A program made the position numbers and the translations under genes. From Deinococcales bacterium (GTDB lineage Bacteria; Deinococcota; Deinococci; Deinococcales; JAAFIG01): DNA of 64,000 nucleotides. The notes below the pieces were generated by a model. That model did no database searches, had not been told where the DNA came from, and saw nothing but the letters and a program-made list of their open reading frames with translations. Where the stretch lies: positions 16,723 through 80,722 of the forward strand of contig JAAFIG010000021.1 of the NCBI GenBank assembly GCA_013298595.1, given 5' to 3'. Positions 1 to 7,425 of the stretch are shown here, piece by piece. Position 1 is the stretch's first letter; each line of letters opens with the position of its first letter.

Positions 1-401
1 GTCGTAATGCTTGTTGGAAAGGCAAATTGGTAGTGCTAGTCAATCAATTCAGTGCCAGTGGTGCAGAGTACACCGCTCAGCTTTTTCAAGACGAAAAACG
101 GGCTCATATTATTGGCGAACAAACATATGGCGCTGGCAATACAGTTTCACGTGGCAATACATTACAAAACCGAGGCGCAATCAGTATTAGTATTGCCCGC
201 TCGAGACGATTTTTAGATGGTACATACAACCCTGCTTTTGTCACACCTAACACTGTTCTGTTCGAGAATCCAGAGCGTTTACAACAAGGTATTGATGATT
301 TACTCGAGGCTGCACTTGGAAAAGTCACAATAGCTTTACAAAAACCACAAGGCATAACACATCAAAAACTCCCCATTTCGTTTAGTGTGATAGAAAACTA
401 A
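1..401 (+). CDS. S41-family (C-terminal processing) peptidase, 3' end only
   Basis: The frame is open from base 3 to the TAA at 399-401, so the gene begins left of the window. The visible part carries the S41 nucleophile region NQFSASGAEYTAQLFQD, in which the serine of SASGAEY corresponds to the catalytic serine of CtpA/tricorn-core proteases. It is followed by the usual GEQTYGAGNT loop. Serine peptidases of this family degrade or trim envelope proteins. A second S41-like gene lies at 2386-3723, so the two may have belonged to one locus that an IS200-like element now splits. Signal peptide and PDZ domain cannot be judged. Confidence 0.8.
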   Translation, partial: RNACWKGKLVVLVNQFSASGAEYTAQLFQDEKRAHIIGEQTYGAGNTVSRGNTLQNRGAISISIARSRRFLDGTYNPAFVTPNTVLFENPERLQQGIDDLLEAALGKVTIALQKPQGITHQKLPISFSVIEN

Positions 402-406
402 ACAAC

Positions 407-955
407 TATGCACTAAAGTGCATAGGTTTCAGACGGACTCAAAGTCCCACTCAATCTTCCAATATAAACGCGTCCCGACTTGCACTTGATGGGCTTCTAT
501 GATGTTCCAAATACTTCGTTACCACTTCTTCCGTGATATTCCCTGTACTCCACACCCCATACCCTACTGCCCAAAAGTGCTGTCCCCAATATCGTTTCTT
601 GATGCTCGGAAATTCTTGTTGCAACAGTCTTGATGTTCGCCCTTTTAATCGTTTGACAATATCGCTCACATTCAGCTTTGGAGGATACTCGATCAATATA
701 TGCACATGGTCTTTGCTCACAACACCTTTCAAAACTACAATATCCTCAGCTTCGCATATTTGGATAATCAGTTCCCGACACCTTATTTTGATGTCCCCGA
801 CCAAGATGTGATACCGATACTTCGTCACCCACACGATATGCGCGGTCAGTCTCGAGACACTATGACTTCCAGAACGCGTTCGATTCACTCGGCTATCTTA
901 CACAGCTCCTATAAGTGGGTAGCAACTGAAAGTCTTGCACTAAAGTGCATGGTTT
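407..955 (-). mobile_element. IS200-like element with matching hairpin ends
   Basis: A single Y1-transposase gene is flanked by two near-identical hairpins: TGCACT-AA-AGTGCA at 409-422 (8-bp arms at 407-424) and again at 936-949. Both are followed by GGTTTC in the same orientation. Subterminal hairpins without terminal inverted repeats or target duplication are typical of IS200/IS605 elements, which move as single-stranded DNA. Exact tips cannot be fixed without an empty site. The element sits 20-25 bp from the start of the next gene. Confidence 0.7.
451..888 (-). CDS. tnpA: IS200-type transposase TnpA (HUH/Y1)
   Basis: The 145-residue protein has the family's normal length. It shows the opening HIVWVTKYRYHIL, the metal-binding HUH motif in KDHVHILIEYPP, and a C-terminal helix with the catalytic tyrosine in EEVVTKYLEHH. 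All active-site residues are present, so the gene looks intact. The enzyme nicks and joins single-stranded ends at the hairpins that flank it. No TnpB/IscB partner is present, so this is a minimal IS200-type element. It contains one CTCGAG, so it may have resided here long enough to pick up the host motif. Confidence 0.9.
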   Translation of the reverse strand: MNRTRSGSHSVSRLTAHIVWVTKYRYHILVGDIKIRCRELIIQICEAEDIVVLKGVVSKDHVHILIEYPPKLNVSDIVKRLKGRTSRLLQQEFPSIKKRYWGQHFWAVGYGVWSTGNITEEVVTKYLEHHRSPSSASRDAFILED

Positions 956-974
956 CCACCAGCGAGTTGGGACA

Positions 975-1733
975 ATGAATATCACCGACTTCTCGAAAAA
1001 AACAGGTATTGGTACGGATAGTTTACGGCACTATGATCGTCTAGGCTTGCTCTCCCCTACTCGCCAAGAAAATGGTTACCGCAATTACACAGATAAACAA
1101 CTCGAGACAGCCGCACAAATTCGGGCATTACGAGATTTAGATGTACCACTCGAGGAAATTGCTTTACTGCTTCAAGGCAGTATCAGCAATGCCGCACTAC
1201 TCGAGCAGCACGAAGCCCGTTTATTAACCCGTTTTGTCGCGCAACGCAAAGCGCTAACAACATTACAAGGTTTATTGCGTGGTAAACGCCGCAATAATAC
1301 GCTCGAAGTACAAGAAATGATTTTGCCTGCTAGTCATATCCTAAGCATTCGAGCCTTAGTGACTTGGGATGACATTGCCACTTTTCGTACAGAAACGACA
1401 CTCGAGTTTCAAACATTACTAGAAAGTCAAAAAGCCATTGCGGTCAACCAACCCATTGTGCTGCAACATAATCTTGATTTCGTCGTAGATCAATTAGACT
1501 TAGAGGTACTGATACCAGTTTCTAAAGCATTACATGGCAACGGTAGAATTCGAGCTGGACAGATGCCACAAATACGATTGATTTTTACTAAAAATACGCA
1601 AAAAGCCAACAACGCATTACCTGTGTACAAAAAATTATTTCAACACCTTGAGAATCAAGGATTTCGTACTGGCATTGCAGTTTGGCTCGAGGGTAGCAGC
1701 TCAATTGGTTTTGAAATTTTGGAGGCATCATGA
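975..1733 (+). CDS. MerR-family regulator with GyrI-like effector domain
   Basis: The N-terminal winged helix-turn-helix is of MerR type (DSLRHYDRLGLL, then ENGYRNYTDKQL), followed by a dimerisation helix. The C-terminal half resembles the BmrR/GyrI ligand-binding fold (ALPVYKKLFQHLENQGF). Such regulators bind hydrophobic compounds and activate nearby transporter or membrane genes. I start at ATG 975: an ATG at 945 lies inside the IS hairpin and would add ten unrelated residues. The stop overlaps the next start (ATGA at 1730), so it is co-transcribed with the membrane protein and S41 gene. Confidence 0.85.
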   Translation: MNITDFSKKTGIGTDSLRHYDRLGLLSPTRQENGYRNYTDKQLETAAQIRALRDLDVPLEEIALLLQGSISNAALLEQHEARLLTRFVAQRKALTTLQGLLRGKRRNNTLEVQEMILPASHILSIRALVTWDDIATFRTETTLEFQTLLESQKAIAVNQPIVLQHNLDFVVDQLDLEVLIPVSKALHGNGRIRAGQMPQIRLIFTKNTQKANNALPVYKKLFQHLENQGFRTGIAVWLEGSSSIGFEILEAS

Positions 1734-2377
1734 ATATATACTCGGTTTTGTTAATACTGCATATTGGCGCTGGTTGTATTACGTTAGTAACAGCTTTGAT
1801 TGCTACGCTCTCTAAGCAACTCGAGGCAAAACATCATATCCATGTCATCAGTGGAAAAATCTTTGCTATTGCGATGTCAATTATTTTTCTGACAGCTTTT
1901 CCAATGTCATTAATCAAATTTAATTTATTTTTACTACTAATTTCGGTTTTTAGTTTTTATATGATGCTGGCAGGTTGGTTATACGCTACCGACCGCAAAG
2001 GCAACCGCGCCAATGTATTACTAATTGTCTCGAGTATCATGTTAGTTGTCAGTACTGCCATGATTGGTTTTGGTATTTGGGCAATACTGAACGGCAATAG
2101 CAGCGCAATTCCAGTTTTTGTTTTTGGCGTGATTGGTACTTTACTCGCTCGAGCCGATTGGCTGGTTGCCCGAAAAGGTGGCGCGAAAGGAAAGTTTCGC
2201 ATTGCCAAGCATTTAGCATCAATGCTTGGAGCAACCATTGCAGCAGTTACGGCGTTCTTGGTCAATGTTGTTCAACTCGGGGGGTTTTTGGGTATTGCCA
2301 TGTGGTTGTTACCAACTTTAGTTTTAACACCTATTATTGTGATGCAAAGCCGTAAAGTGCAAAAAACAGTACAGTGA
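1730..2377 (+). CDS. DUF2306-like multi-pass membrane protein
   Basis: The 215-residue protein is almost entirely hydrophobic, with about six to seven predicted membrane segments. It has an N-terminal LLILHIGAGCITLVTAL and a loop with HIHVISGKIF that resembles the His-containing loop of DUF2306 proteins. No catalytic motif is evident. It overlaps the upstream MerR gene by four bases and abuts the downstream S41 gene, so the three form one operon. A second, better DUF2306 match is at 37139. Function unknown; a regulator-controlled export or stress role is only inference. Confidence 0.6.
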   Translation: MNIYSVLLILHIGAGCITLVTALIATLSKQLEAKHHIHVISGKIFAIAMSIIFLTAFPMSLIKFNLFLLLISVFSFYMMLAGWLYATDRKGNRANVLLIVSSIMLVVSTAMIGFGIWAILNGNSSAIPVFVFGVIGTLLARADWLVARKGGAKGKFRIAKHLASMLGATIAAVTAFLVNVVQLGGFLGIAMWLLPTLVLTPIIVMQSRKVQKTVQ

Positions 2378-2385
2378 TAGCGTTA

Positions 2386-3723
2386 ATGAAAAAACGCCTG
2401 ATAACCATTTTGCTTGTTTTACTCGCGCCGATTCCCATTATTCTGTTGGGATTGTACGGGTATGCTTGGATGGCTTTTGGACTCAATCCAATTGCCCTAA
2501 CTCGAGATATTGTCATGCTCCCCTTGCTCGAGTTACCTAATGATTTATTACAACTTGCCAGTCGTCCAAAACCAAGTCCTACACCCACACCAGCACTTAC
2601 TCGAGTAGGGCGTTGGCAGCAAGACCTCGAGTACTTATACAAAAATTTACCCAAATTACATGTGCAACCGTGGGCAAATACCAATCAGCGAACCTTCCAA
2701 GCTCGGACTGAAGCGCTTTCTAAACTGATTCCAACTGCTTCAGATACTGTACTACTGGCAGAATTCTCGAGTATTGTAGCCAGTTTAGGTGATGGTCACA
2801 GCGAATTATATAGTTTAGGCAGCACCATGCCTCGGCATCGTTTACCAGTGCAATTGAAATGGTTTAACCAGCAACTTTGGATTGTGGCAACCACACCCAA
2901 ACACGCCAATTTATTTGGACTCGAAGTGCTTAGCTTCGATGGTGTCAGCGCCTCAGAAGCTGCTCGGCGCATTCTGCCCTTTGCTCCAGCCGAAAATACC
3001 ACAGCCCAACTCAAAGCCACTGCCACCAGTTTAGGAATACTCGAGTTACTGCGCGGCGCGGGTATACGAGGTAATACAACAAGCATTCAGTTAGAACTCC
3101 GCAATACCCAAGGACAAAAAAGCACAGCGCAACTCGAGGGTTTAACAACGGCTATCTCGTACAGCAAAATGCTCGAAAAACCTGCACTATATCAACAAAA
3201 CCCCGAACAAGATTTTTGGTACAAATATCTCGAGCCGCAACAAATAACTTACTTAAAACTCAATAGTTTCAGCAATTTACTTGGTTTTTGGCAATTACTC
3301 GAAACCATACGCAACGAATCTCGAGTGAGCAAAAAATTGATTGTAGACCTGCGTGGTAACGGCGGTGGCAGTGGTTTACTGATACCCGCCTTACTCGAGA
3401 TCATTCGTTTCAAAGGTACACCCGCGTATGTTCTCACCGACCGTGATTCATTTTCAGCCGCTGTCAGTGCAACAGCTGCCCTAATAAAAATGGGTGCAAA
3501 ACACATCGGAGAAGCTCCAGGGCAAAAACCAAATTACTGGGGAACAGCCCAAATTTTTACTTTACCAAACTCGAAATTCGAGATTCAGTACGCCACTACC
3601 TTTGAACAAAATGTGGAAGGCAACCCCAATCAACTCGAGCCAGAAAAAATAGTTATACCCACTGCTAAGCAATACTTTAATAGCCAAGACCCTGTTCTCG
3701 AGACTGTACTAGCAGAGAAATAG
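2386..3723 (+). CDS. Membrane-anchored S41-like peptidase
   Basis: An N-terminal hydrophobic anchor (LITILLVLLAPIPIILLG) and a Pro/Thr linker (PKPSPTPTPALTR) lead to an extracytoplasmic domain. The S41 core is recognisable from LIVDLRGNGGGSG and the catalytic-serine segment LTDRDSFSAA, followed by MGAKHIGEAPG. The length, 445 residues, suits an S41 protein without an obvious PDZ domain. A GTG at 2374 would overlap the upstream stop; ATG 2386 gives a cleaner signal anchor. It is the third gene of the MerR operon. Substrate unknown; the general base was not identified with certainty. Confidence 0.75.
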   Translation: MKKRLITILLVLLAPIPIILLGLYGYAWMAFGLNPIALTRDIVMLPLLELPNDLLQLASRPKPSPTPTPALTRVGRWQQDLEYLYKNLPKLHVQPWANTNQRTFQARTEALSKLIPTASDTVLLAEFSSIVASLGDGHSELYSLGSTMPRHRLPVQLKWFNQQLWIVATTPKHANLFGLEVLSFDGVSASEAARRILPFAPAENTTAQLKATATSLGILELLRGAGIRGNTTSIQLELRNTQGQKSTAQLEGLTTAISYSKMLEKPALYQQNPEQDFWYKYLEPQQITYLKLNSFSNLLGFWQLLETIRNESRVSKKLIVDLRGNGGGSGLLIPALLEIIRFKGTPAYVLTDRDSFSAAVSATAALIKMGAKHIGEAPGQKPNYWGTAQIFTLPNSKFEIQYATTFEQNVEGNPNQLEPEKIVIPTAKQYFNSQDPVLETVLAEK

Positions 3724-4212
3724 CTATACACCAAGTTGGCGCTGAATGCTATTCAAAACAAACCAACTTGCTATGGTCACAAAAATCAGCAGAATAGCTG
3801 TCCAAACAAATTCTCCTGGGTCTTGCTGAATCAACAAAAACAATAAACCCGCGAAACCCAGTCGGACAAAACCAACTGTAAACACTTGTAACGCAGCCAC
3901 CCGAAACACTGATCGATACCAACGCAAACTCAGCAGTGGCATAGCAATAAAGATAAAACCAATGCAACCAGAAATCAGCACAACAAAAGCAATATTCTTG
4001 GAATTTATATTGTTACCCACAGTTAAAAAAATCATAACAACGGCAGGTGTCACAAAACTCTCGAGGGCATTAAGGGCAATAAAGCGCTTCACCAAAACAC
4101 CAAAAAGGTTAGAGTGCCGCGCCTTAAACCCCCAAATAATTCCCAAAATTCCTGACACAACAGCACACGTCAAAGCACAAATAATCATCAAATCAAGTCC
4201 AAGACCAAACAT
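3724..4212 (-). CDS. Small membrane protein, tandem paralogue 3
   Basis: This is the last gene of three adjacent minus-strand paralogues. The 162-residue, four- to five-helix protein shares the family signature: a first helix ending in GxxGxxW, then A.HSN.FG..VKRFIALNALESFVTPAVV, as in its neighbours. The spacer to the upstream paralogue is about 20 bp. I do not recognise a named family. The conserved asparagine, glutamate and proline in the second helix are unusual for a membrane segment and may be functional. Its stop abuts the convergent S41 gene. Confidence 0.65.
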   Translation of the reverse strand: MFGLGLDLMIICALTCAVVSGILGIIWGFKARHSNLFGVLVKRFIALNALESFVTPAVVMIFLTVGNNINSKNIAFVVLISGCIGFIFIAMPLLSLRWYRSVFRVAALQVFTVGFVRLGFAGLLFLLIQQDPGEFVWTAILLIFVTIASWFVLNSIQRQLGV

Positions 4213-4233
4213 GACTCGAGTGTACAGCGTAAT

Positions 4234-4755
4234 TCAAAGTTGTGTTTTTAACTTACTTTGCACATCGTCCAGCAAAAACAAACTCACTATGGTAACAATT
4301 ATCAGGCAAACCAAAATAAGACTAAAGCCAATGAGTAGACTATTCTGCGAGGCAAGATCAGTATTTTGCAACGTAACGATTACCAGCAAACCAAGCAAAG
4401 CAATGCTAACTCGAGCTAAACCAATTTTCAGCACTTGCAACGCCATTTTTCGGTAAACCAAATTCGTCCAAGATAAACTCGAGAGTGGTTGCAAAATCAG
4501 CACCAAAGCAAGTAAACCAACAGCTGTTCCAATCACAGCAAAATTTTTGGAATCTGCTGCACCAAGTAATAAAAGTAAATTTGGAGTGGCAAATATTTCG
4601 ATAGTATTACAGTCAATAAGCACCTTGACTCTAGCGCCAAACGGGTTGACATGTTGTGTTGCCATCAACCAAAAAAAGCCAAGAATACCTGCAATAACAG
4701 CACAACAAACAGCCAGTAAAATTAATAGAACAAATAAACCAGCACTTGAATTCAC
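4234..4755 (-). CDS. Small membrane protein, tandem paralogue 2
   Basis: This 173-residue middle copy has the same layout as its neighbours: helix 1 with AGILGFFWLMA, a loop QHVNPFGARVK, and helix 2 NTIEIFATPNLLLLL. It is the most diverged copy (VLIDCNTIE in place of RFIALNVLE). About five hydrophobic segments are predicted, with no soluble domain. It is probably translated from the same transcript as the other two, the gaps being about 20 bp. No function can be assigned. Confidence 0.65.
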   Translation of the reverse strand: MNSSAGLFVLLILLAVCCAVIAGILGFFWLMATQHVNPFGARVKVLIDCNTIEIFATPNLLLLLGAADSKNFAVIGTAVGLLALVLILQPLSSLSWTNLVYRKMALQVLKIGLARVSIALLGLLVIVTLQNTDLASQNSLLIGFSLILVCLIIVTIVSLFLLDDVQSKLKTQL

Positions 4756-4775
4756 AGCTCGAGTGTACTGCGAAT

Positions 4776-5267
4776 TTATTCGAGTTTACTCACTTGACGT
4801 TGAATACTTGTCAGCAAAAACCATCCTAGGATAGTAAAAACCAGTAATACTAAAAAGATAGCAAAGAATTCAACTTGATTACTTTGAACAGCCAGTAAAA
4901 AAATGGCTGCCAAGCCCACTCGAGTTAAACCAATGGCTAAAACCTGCAAAGCAGCATTGCGATACTCTTGAATCTGCCAGCGTAAACTGGAAAGCGGCGG
5001 TAGTAGCAACGCCAACGAAACACTCACAGCTATGAGTACAATTATTGTTAAATTCTCCTCGAGGTCTTCGTGTCCCAAGATCAGCACAACCGCTGGTGTT
5101 GCAAAGCTCTCAAGCACATTCAAAGCAATAAATCGTTTCACCCAAACCCCTAACGGATTAGTGTGCTGCGCTTTGAATAACCAAATCAAACCCAGAACTG
5201 CTGGAATACAGACACAAGCCACAGCCACAGCAATAATGGCAACAATCAGCACTTGCGTCGAATCCAT
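4776..5267 (-). CDS. Small membrane protein, tandem paralogue 1
   Basis: This is the promoter-proximal copy, 163 residues, about five hydrophobic segments. The signature reads GLIWLFKAQHTNPLGVWVK then RFIALNVLESFATPAVVLIL. A TAGGCT hexamer lies six bases before the ATG and no Shine-Dalgarno is visible, consistent with a leaderless mRNA starting here and running through paralogues 2 and 3. Three such copies in a row indicate local duplication followed by divergence, perhaps forming a hetero-oligomeric membrane complex (inference). Confidence 0.65.
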   Translation of the reverse strand: MDSTQVLIVAIIAVAVACVCIPAVLGLIWLFKAQHTNPLGVWVKRFIALNVLESFATPAVVLILGHEDLEENLTIIVLIAVSVSLALLLPPLSSLRWQIQEYRNAALQVLAIGLTRVGLAAIFLLAVQSNQVEFFAIFLVLLVFTILGWFLLTSIQRQVSKLE

Positions 5268-5322
5268 TTACTTAGCCTATAACACATCGAAGTCAACTGC
5301 ACCGTTTACAGCTCAGCACAAC

Positions 5323-6720
5323 CTATTCTTTAGAGTATGTCATCTCGAGCGGAATCACCCACTGGGTAAATTCGTCATCGGTAACGAACCCAAGTTTTAA
5401 AGCAGCTTCGCGTAAACTTAACCCTTCTTTGTGGGCTTTTTTCGCAATCGCTGCTGCTTTGTCATAACCAATATGCCGATTTAGGGCTGTAACCTGCATC
5501 AGATTTGTCCCCAAATTCTGAGCGATACGCTCGAGGTTCGGTTCGATACCCTCGGCACAATTATCATTAAACGAAACACAGGCATCACCCAGCAAAGAAA
5601 TACTCTCGAGTACATTATGTACCATTACTGGCTTAAAGACATTGAGTTGAAAATTGCCTTGCGAACCCGCAAATGCCACTGTTGCATCGTTACCAAAAAC
5701 TTGGGCAACCACCATGGTCATCGCTTCGGATTGTGTTGGATTGACTTTACCTGGCATGATACTCGAGCCTGGTTCGTTTTCGGGGATATCAATTTCGCCA
5801 ATGCCATTGCGTGGACCACTGGCTAACCAACGCACATCATTTGCCATTTTCATTAAAGCACCAGCCAACGTCCGCAAGCTACTCGAGGTTGTGACTAAGG
5901 CATCATGAGCCGAAAGAGCAGCAAATTTATTCGGCGCAGAAGTAAATGGTAAACCTGTAATTTCTGCCATTTTTTGCGCTGCTAAATCACCAAATTTCGG
6001 ATGAGCATTTAAGCCTGTACCAACTGCCGTACCACCGATAGCTAATTCGTACAAACCTTTTTCGGCATGACGAATTTGCTCGAGACAAAAATCTATTTGC
6101 GCTACCCAACCACCAATTTCTTGCCCAAGGGTAATTGGCGTAGCATCTTGAAGATGGGTACGTCCAACTTTAACAATACTCGAGAAAAGTTCGGCTTTTT
6201 GATGCAGTGTATCGCGTAAAATTTTTACTTTTGGGTACAACTGCCGATGCAATTCTTCGACCACGGCAATGTGCATGGCTGTTGGAAACGTATCGTTGCT
6301 ACTCTGCCCACGATTGACATGATCGTTTGGATGCACAGGTTTTTTACTACCCAATTCGCCACCTGCCAAAGCAATGGCTCGGTTGCTAATCACTTCGTTG
6401 GCATTCATATTACTTTGCGTACCAGAACCCGTTTGCCAAACCACCAACGGAAAATGATCGTCCAGTTTACCCACGATCACTTCATCAGCAGCTCGAAATA
6501 CCAAATCAGCTACATCTGATGGCAACTGCCCTAACTCGGCATTGGCAAGTGCAGCCGCTTTTTTCAGTACACCAAGCGCACGAATAATAGCTCGACCCCA
6601 AATAAAACGATCCCGCCCAATTGGGAAATTCTGAATACTACGTTGCGTCTGGGCACCCCAGTAACGGCTCGAGTCCACTTCTAAAGCGCCCATTGTGTCT
6701 GTTTCAATTCGAGTTGACAT
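5323..6720 (-). CDS. fumC: Fumarate hydratase class II
   Basis: The 465-residue enzyme interconverts fumarate and malate in the TCA cycle. It begins [12 protein letters not shown]...YWGAQTQRS as in FumC proteins, has the [17 protein letters not shown] segment around residues 100-115, [17 protein letters not shown], and the superfamily signature [13 protein letters not shown] near residues 316-328. It is the oxygen-stable, iron-free class. A TAAAAT hexamer six bases before the ATG suggests a leaderless transcript. It is divergent from the lipoprotein gene at 6853. Normal length and all key motifs. Confidence 0.96.
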   Translation of the reverse strand: MSTRIETDTMGALEVDSSRYWGAQTQRSIQNFPIGRDRFIWGRAIIRALGVLKKAAALANAELGQLPSDVADLVFRAADEVIVGKLDDHFPLVVWQTGSGTQSNMNANEVISNRAIALAGGELGSKKPVHPNDHVNRGQSSNDTFPTAMHIAVVEELHRQLYPKVKILRDTLHQKAELFSSIVKVGRTHLQDATPITLGQEIGGWVAQIDFCLEQIRHAEKGLYELAIGGTAVGTGLNAHPKFGDLAAQKMAEITGLPFTSAPNKFAALSAHDALVTTSSSLRTLAGALMKMANDVRWLASGPRNGIGEIDIPENEPGSSIMPGKVNPTQSEAMTMVVAQVFGNDATVAFAGSQGNFQLNVFKPVMVHNVLESISLLGDACVSFNDNCAEGIEPNLERIAQNLGTNLMQVTALNRHIGYDKAAAIAKKAHKEGLSLREAALKLGFVTDDEFTQWVIPLEMTYSKE

Positions 6721-6789
6721 ACAAAGATTTTACCATTGCTCGAGCGGGGCGATATTCCTCACTGCTCGTATTGCTCTTATCACGAATTT

Positions 6790-6818
6790 TTAACAATCCA
6801 CTTTAGACTGTCTATAAA
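6790..6818 (+). promoter_or_regulatory. Sigma-70-type promoter for the lipoprotein/M48 operon
   Basis: TTAACA (6790-6795) and TATAAA (6813-6818) are separated by exactly 17 bp and lie about 35 bp before the lipoprotein ATG, which has a GGGGG ribosome-binding site. Sequence match only. Confidence 0.6.
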
Positions 6819-6852
6819 GCATGAATTGCTTACTTACACATGGGGGTTTTCA

Positions 6853-7413
6853 ATGAATTTCAGCACAAAAACAAGTTTAGGTTTGGTTAGTCTCGTTTTA
6901 CTTGTCTCGTGTAGTAAGCCACTCGAGATGGGAGCATTGGTAGCTGCTGAAAAATTTGAATTACTTAGCACAGATCTAAAAAACGAAGGTAAACGCATTG
7001 CTTTTGATGGTTTTGTTTCGATTGGTGACACTTCAGGCTTTGGTTTGAAAACTTATATTGACCCCGATAACATCAATGCCGCTGTGACACTCGAGGGGTA
7101 CGGCGAAGGTAGCCGTTTAACGTACATCAAACCAAGTTTTGGTAAAGGCGCAAATCAAATGTATTTCCCCGAGAAGGCATCTTTTGAAGATGTGCTAGTT
7201 GCTACAAATGATGGTAAATCGTTCCAAGCCATGAAACAAAAATTTCGTATTTCTGCCACGATACACTTGGATGCTACGAAAACCAGTCAGCGCTTAATTA
7301 GCGCTGAGGGTAGTGTTTTAAAAACCTTTGCGGGAGAAATGAAACTCAATATCCCCAAGCTGATGCAAACCTACGAAATGACTTTGACGGATATACGCTT
7401 TGACCTTCCATAA
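6853..7413 (+). CDS. Putative lipoprotein
   Basis: I start at ATG 6853, preceded by TGGGGG, because it yields a lipoprotein signal peptide: Lys-containing N-region, hydrophobic core LGLVSLVLL and lipobox LVSC with the lipidated cysteine at residue 20. The mature part (about 167 residues) is beta-rich with no recognised motif. It is followed after 12 bp by an M48 metalloprotease gene, so the pair is probably co-transcribed. It may be a partner or substrate of that protease (inference only). Confidence 0.75.
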   Translation: MNFSTKTSLGLVSLVLLVSCSKPLEMGALVAAEKFELLSTDLKNEGKRIAFDGFVSIGDTSGFGLKTYIDPDNINAAVTLEGYGEGSRLTYIKPSFGKGANQMYFPEKASFEDVLVATNDGKSFQAMKQKFRISATIHLDATKTSQRLISAEGSVLKTFAGEMKLNIPKLMQTYEMTLTDIRFDLP

Positions 7414-7425
7414 ATCTCGAGCCTT

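Noticed and set aside
945-974. Upstream ATG extending the MerR protein by ten residues
   Set aside because: It lies inside the IS-end hairpin and the added residues are unlike MerR N-termini; ATG 975 starts the conserved fold.
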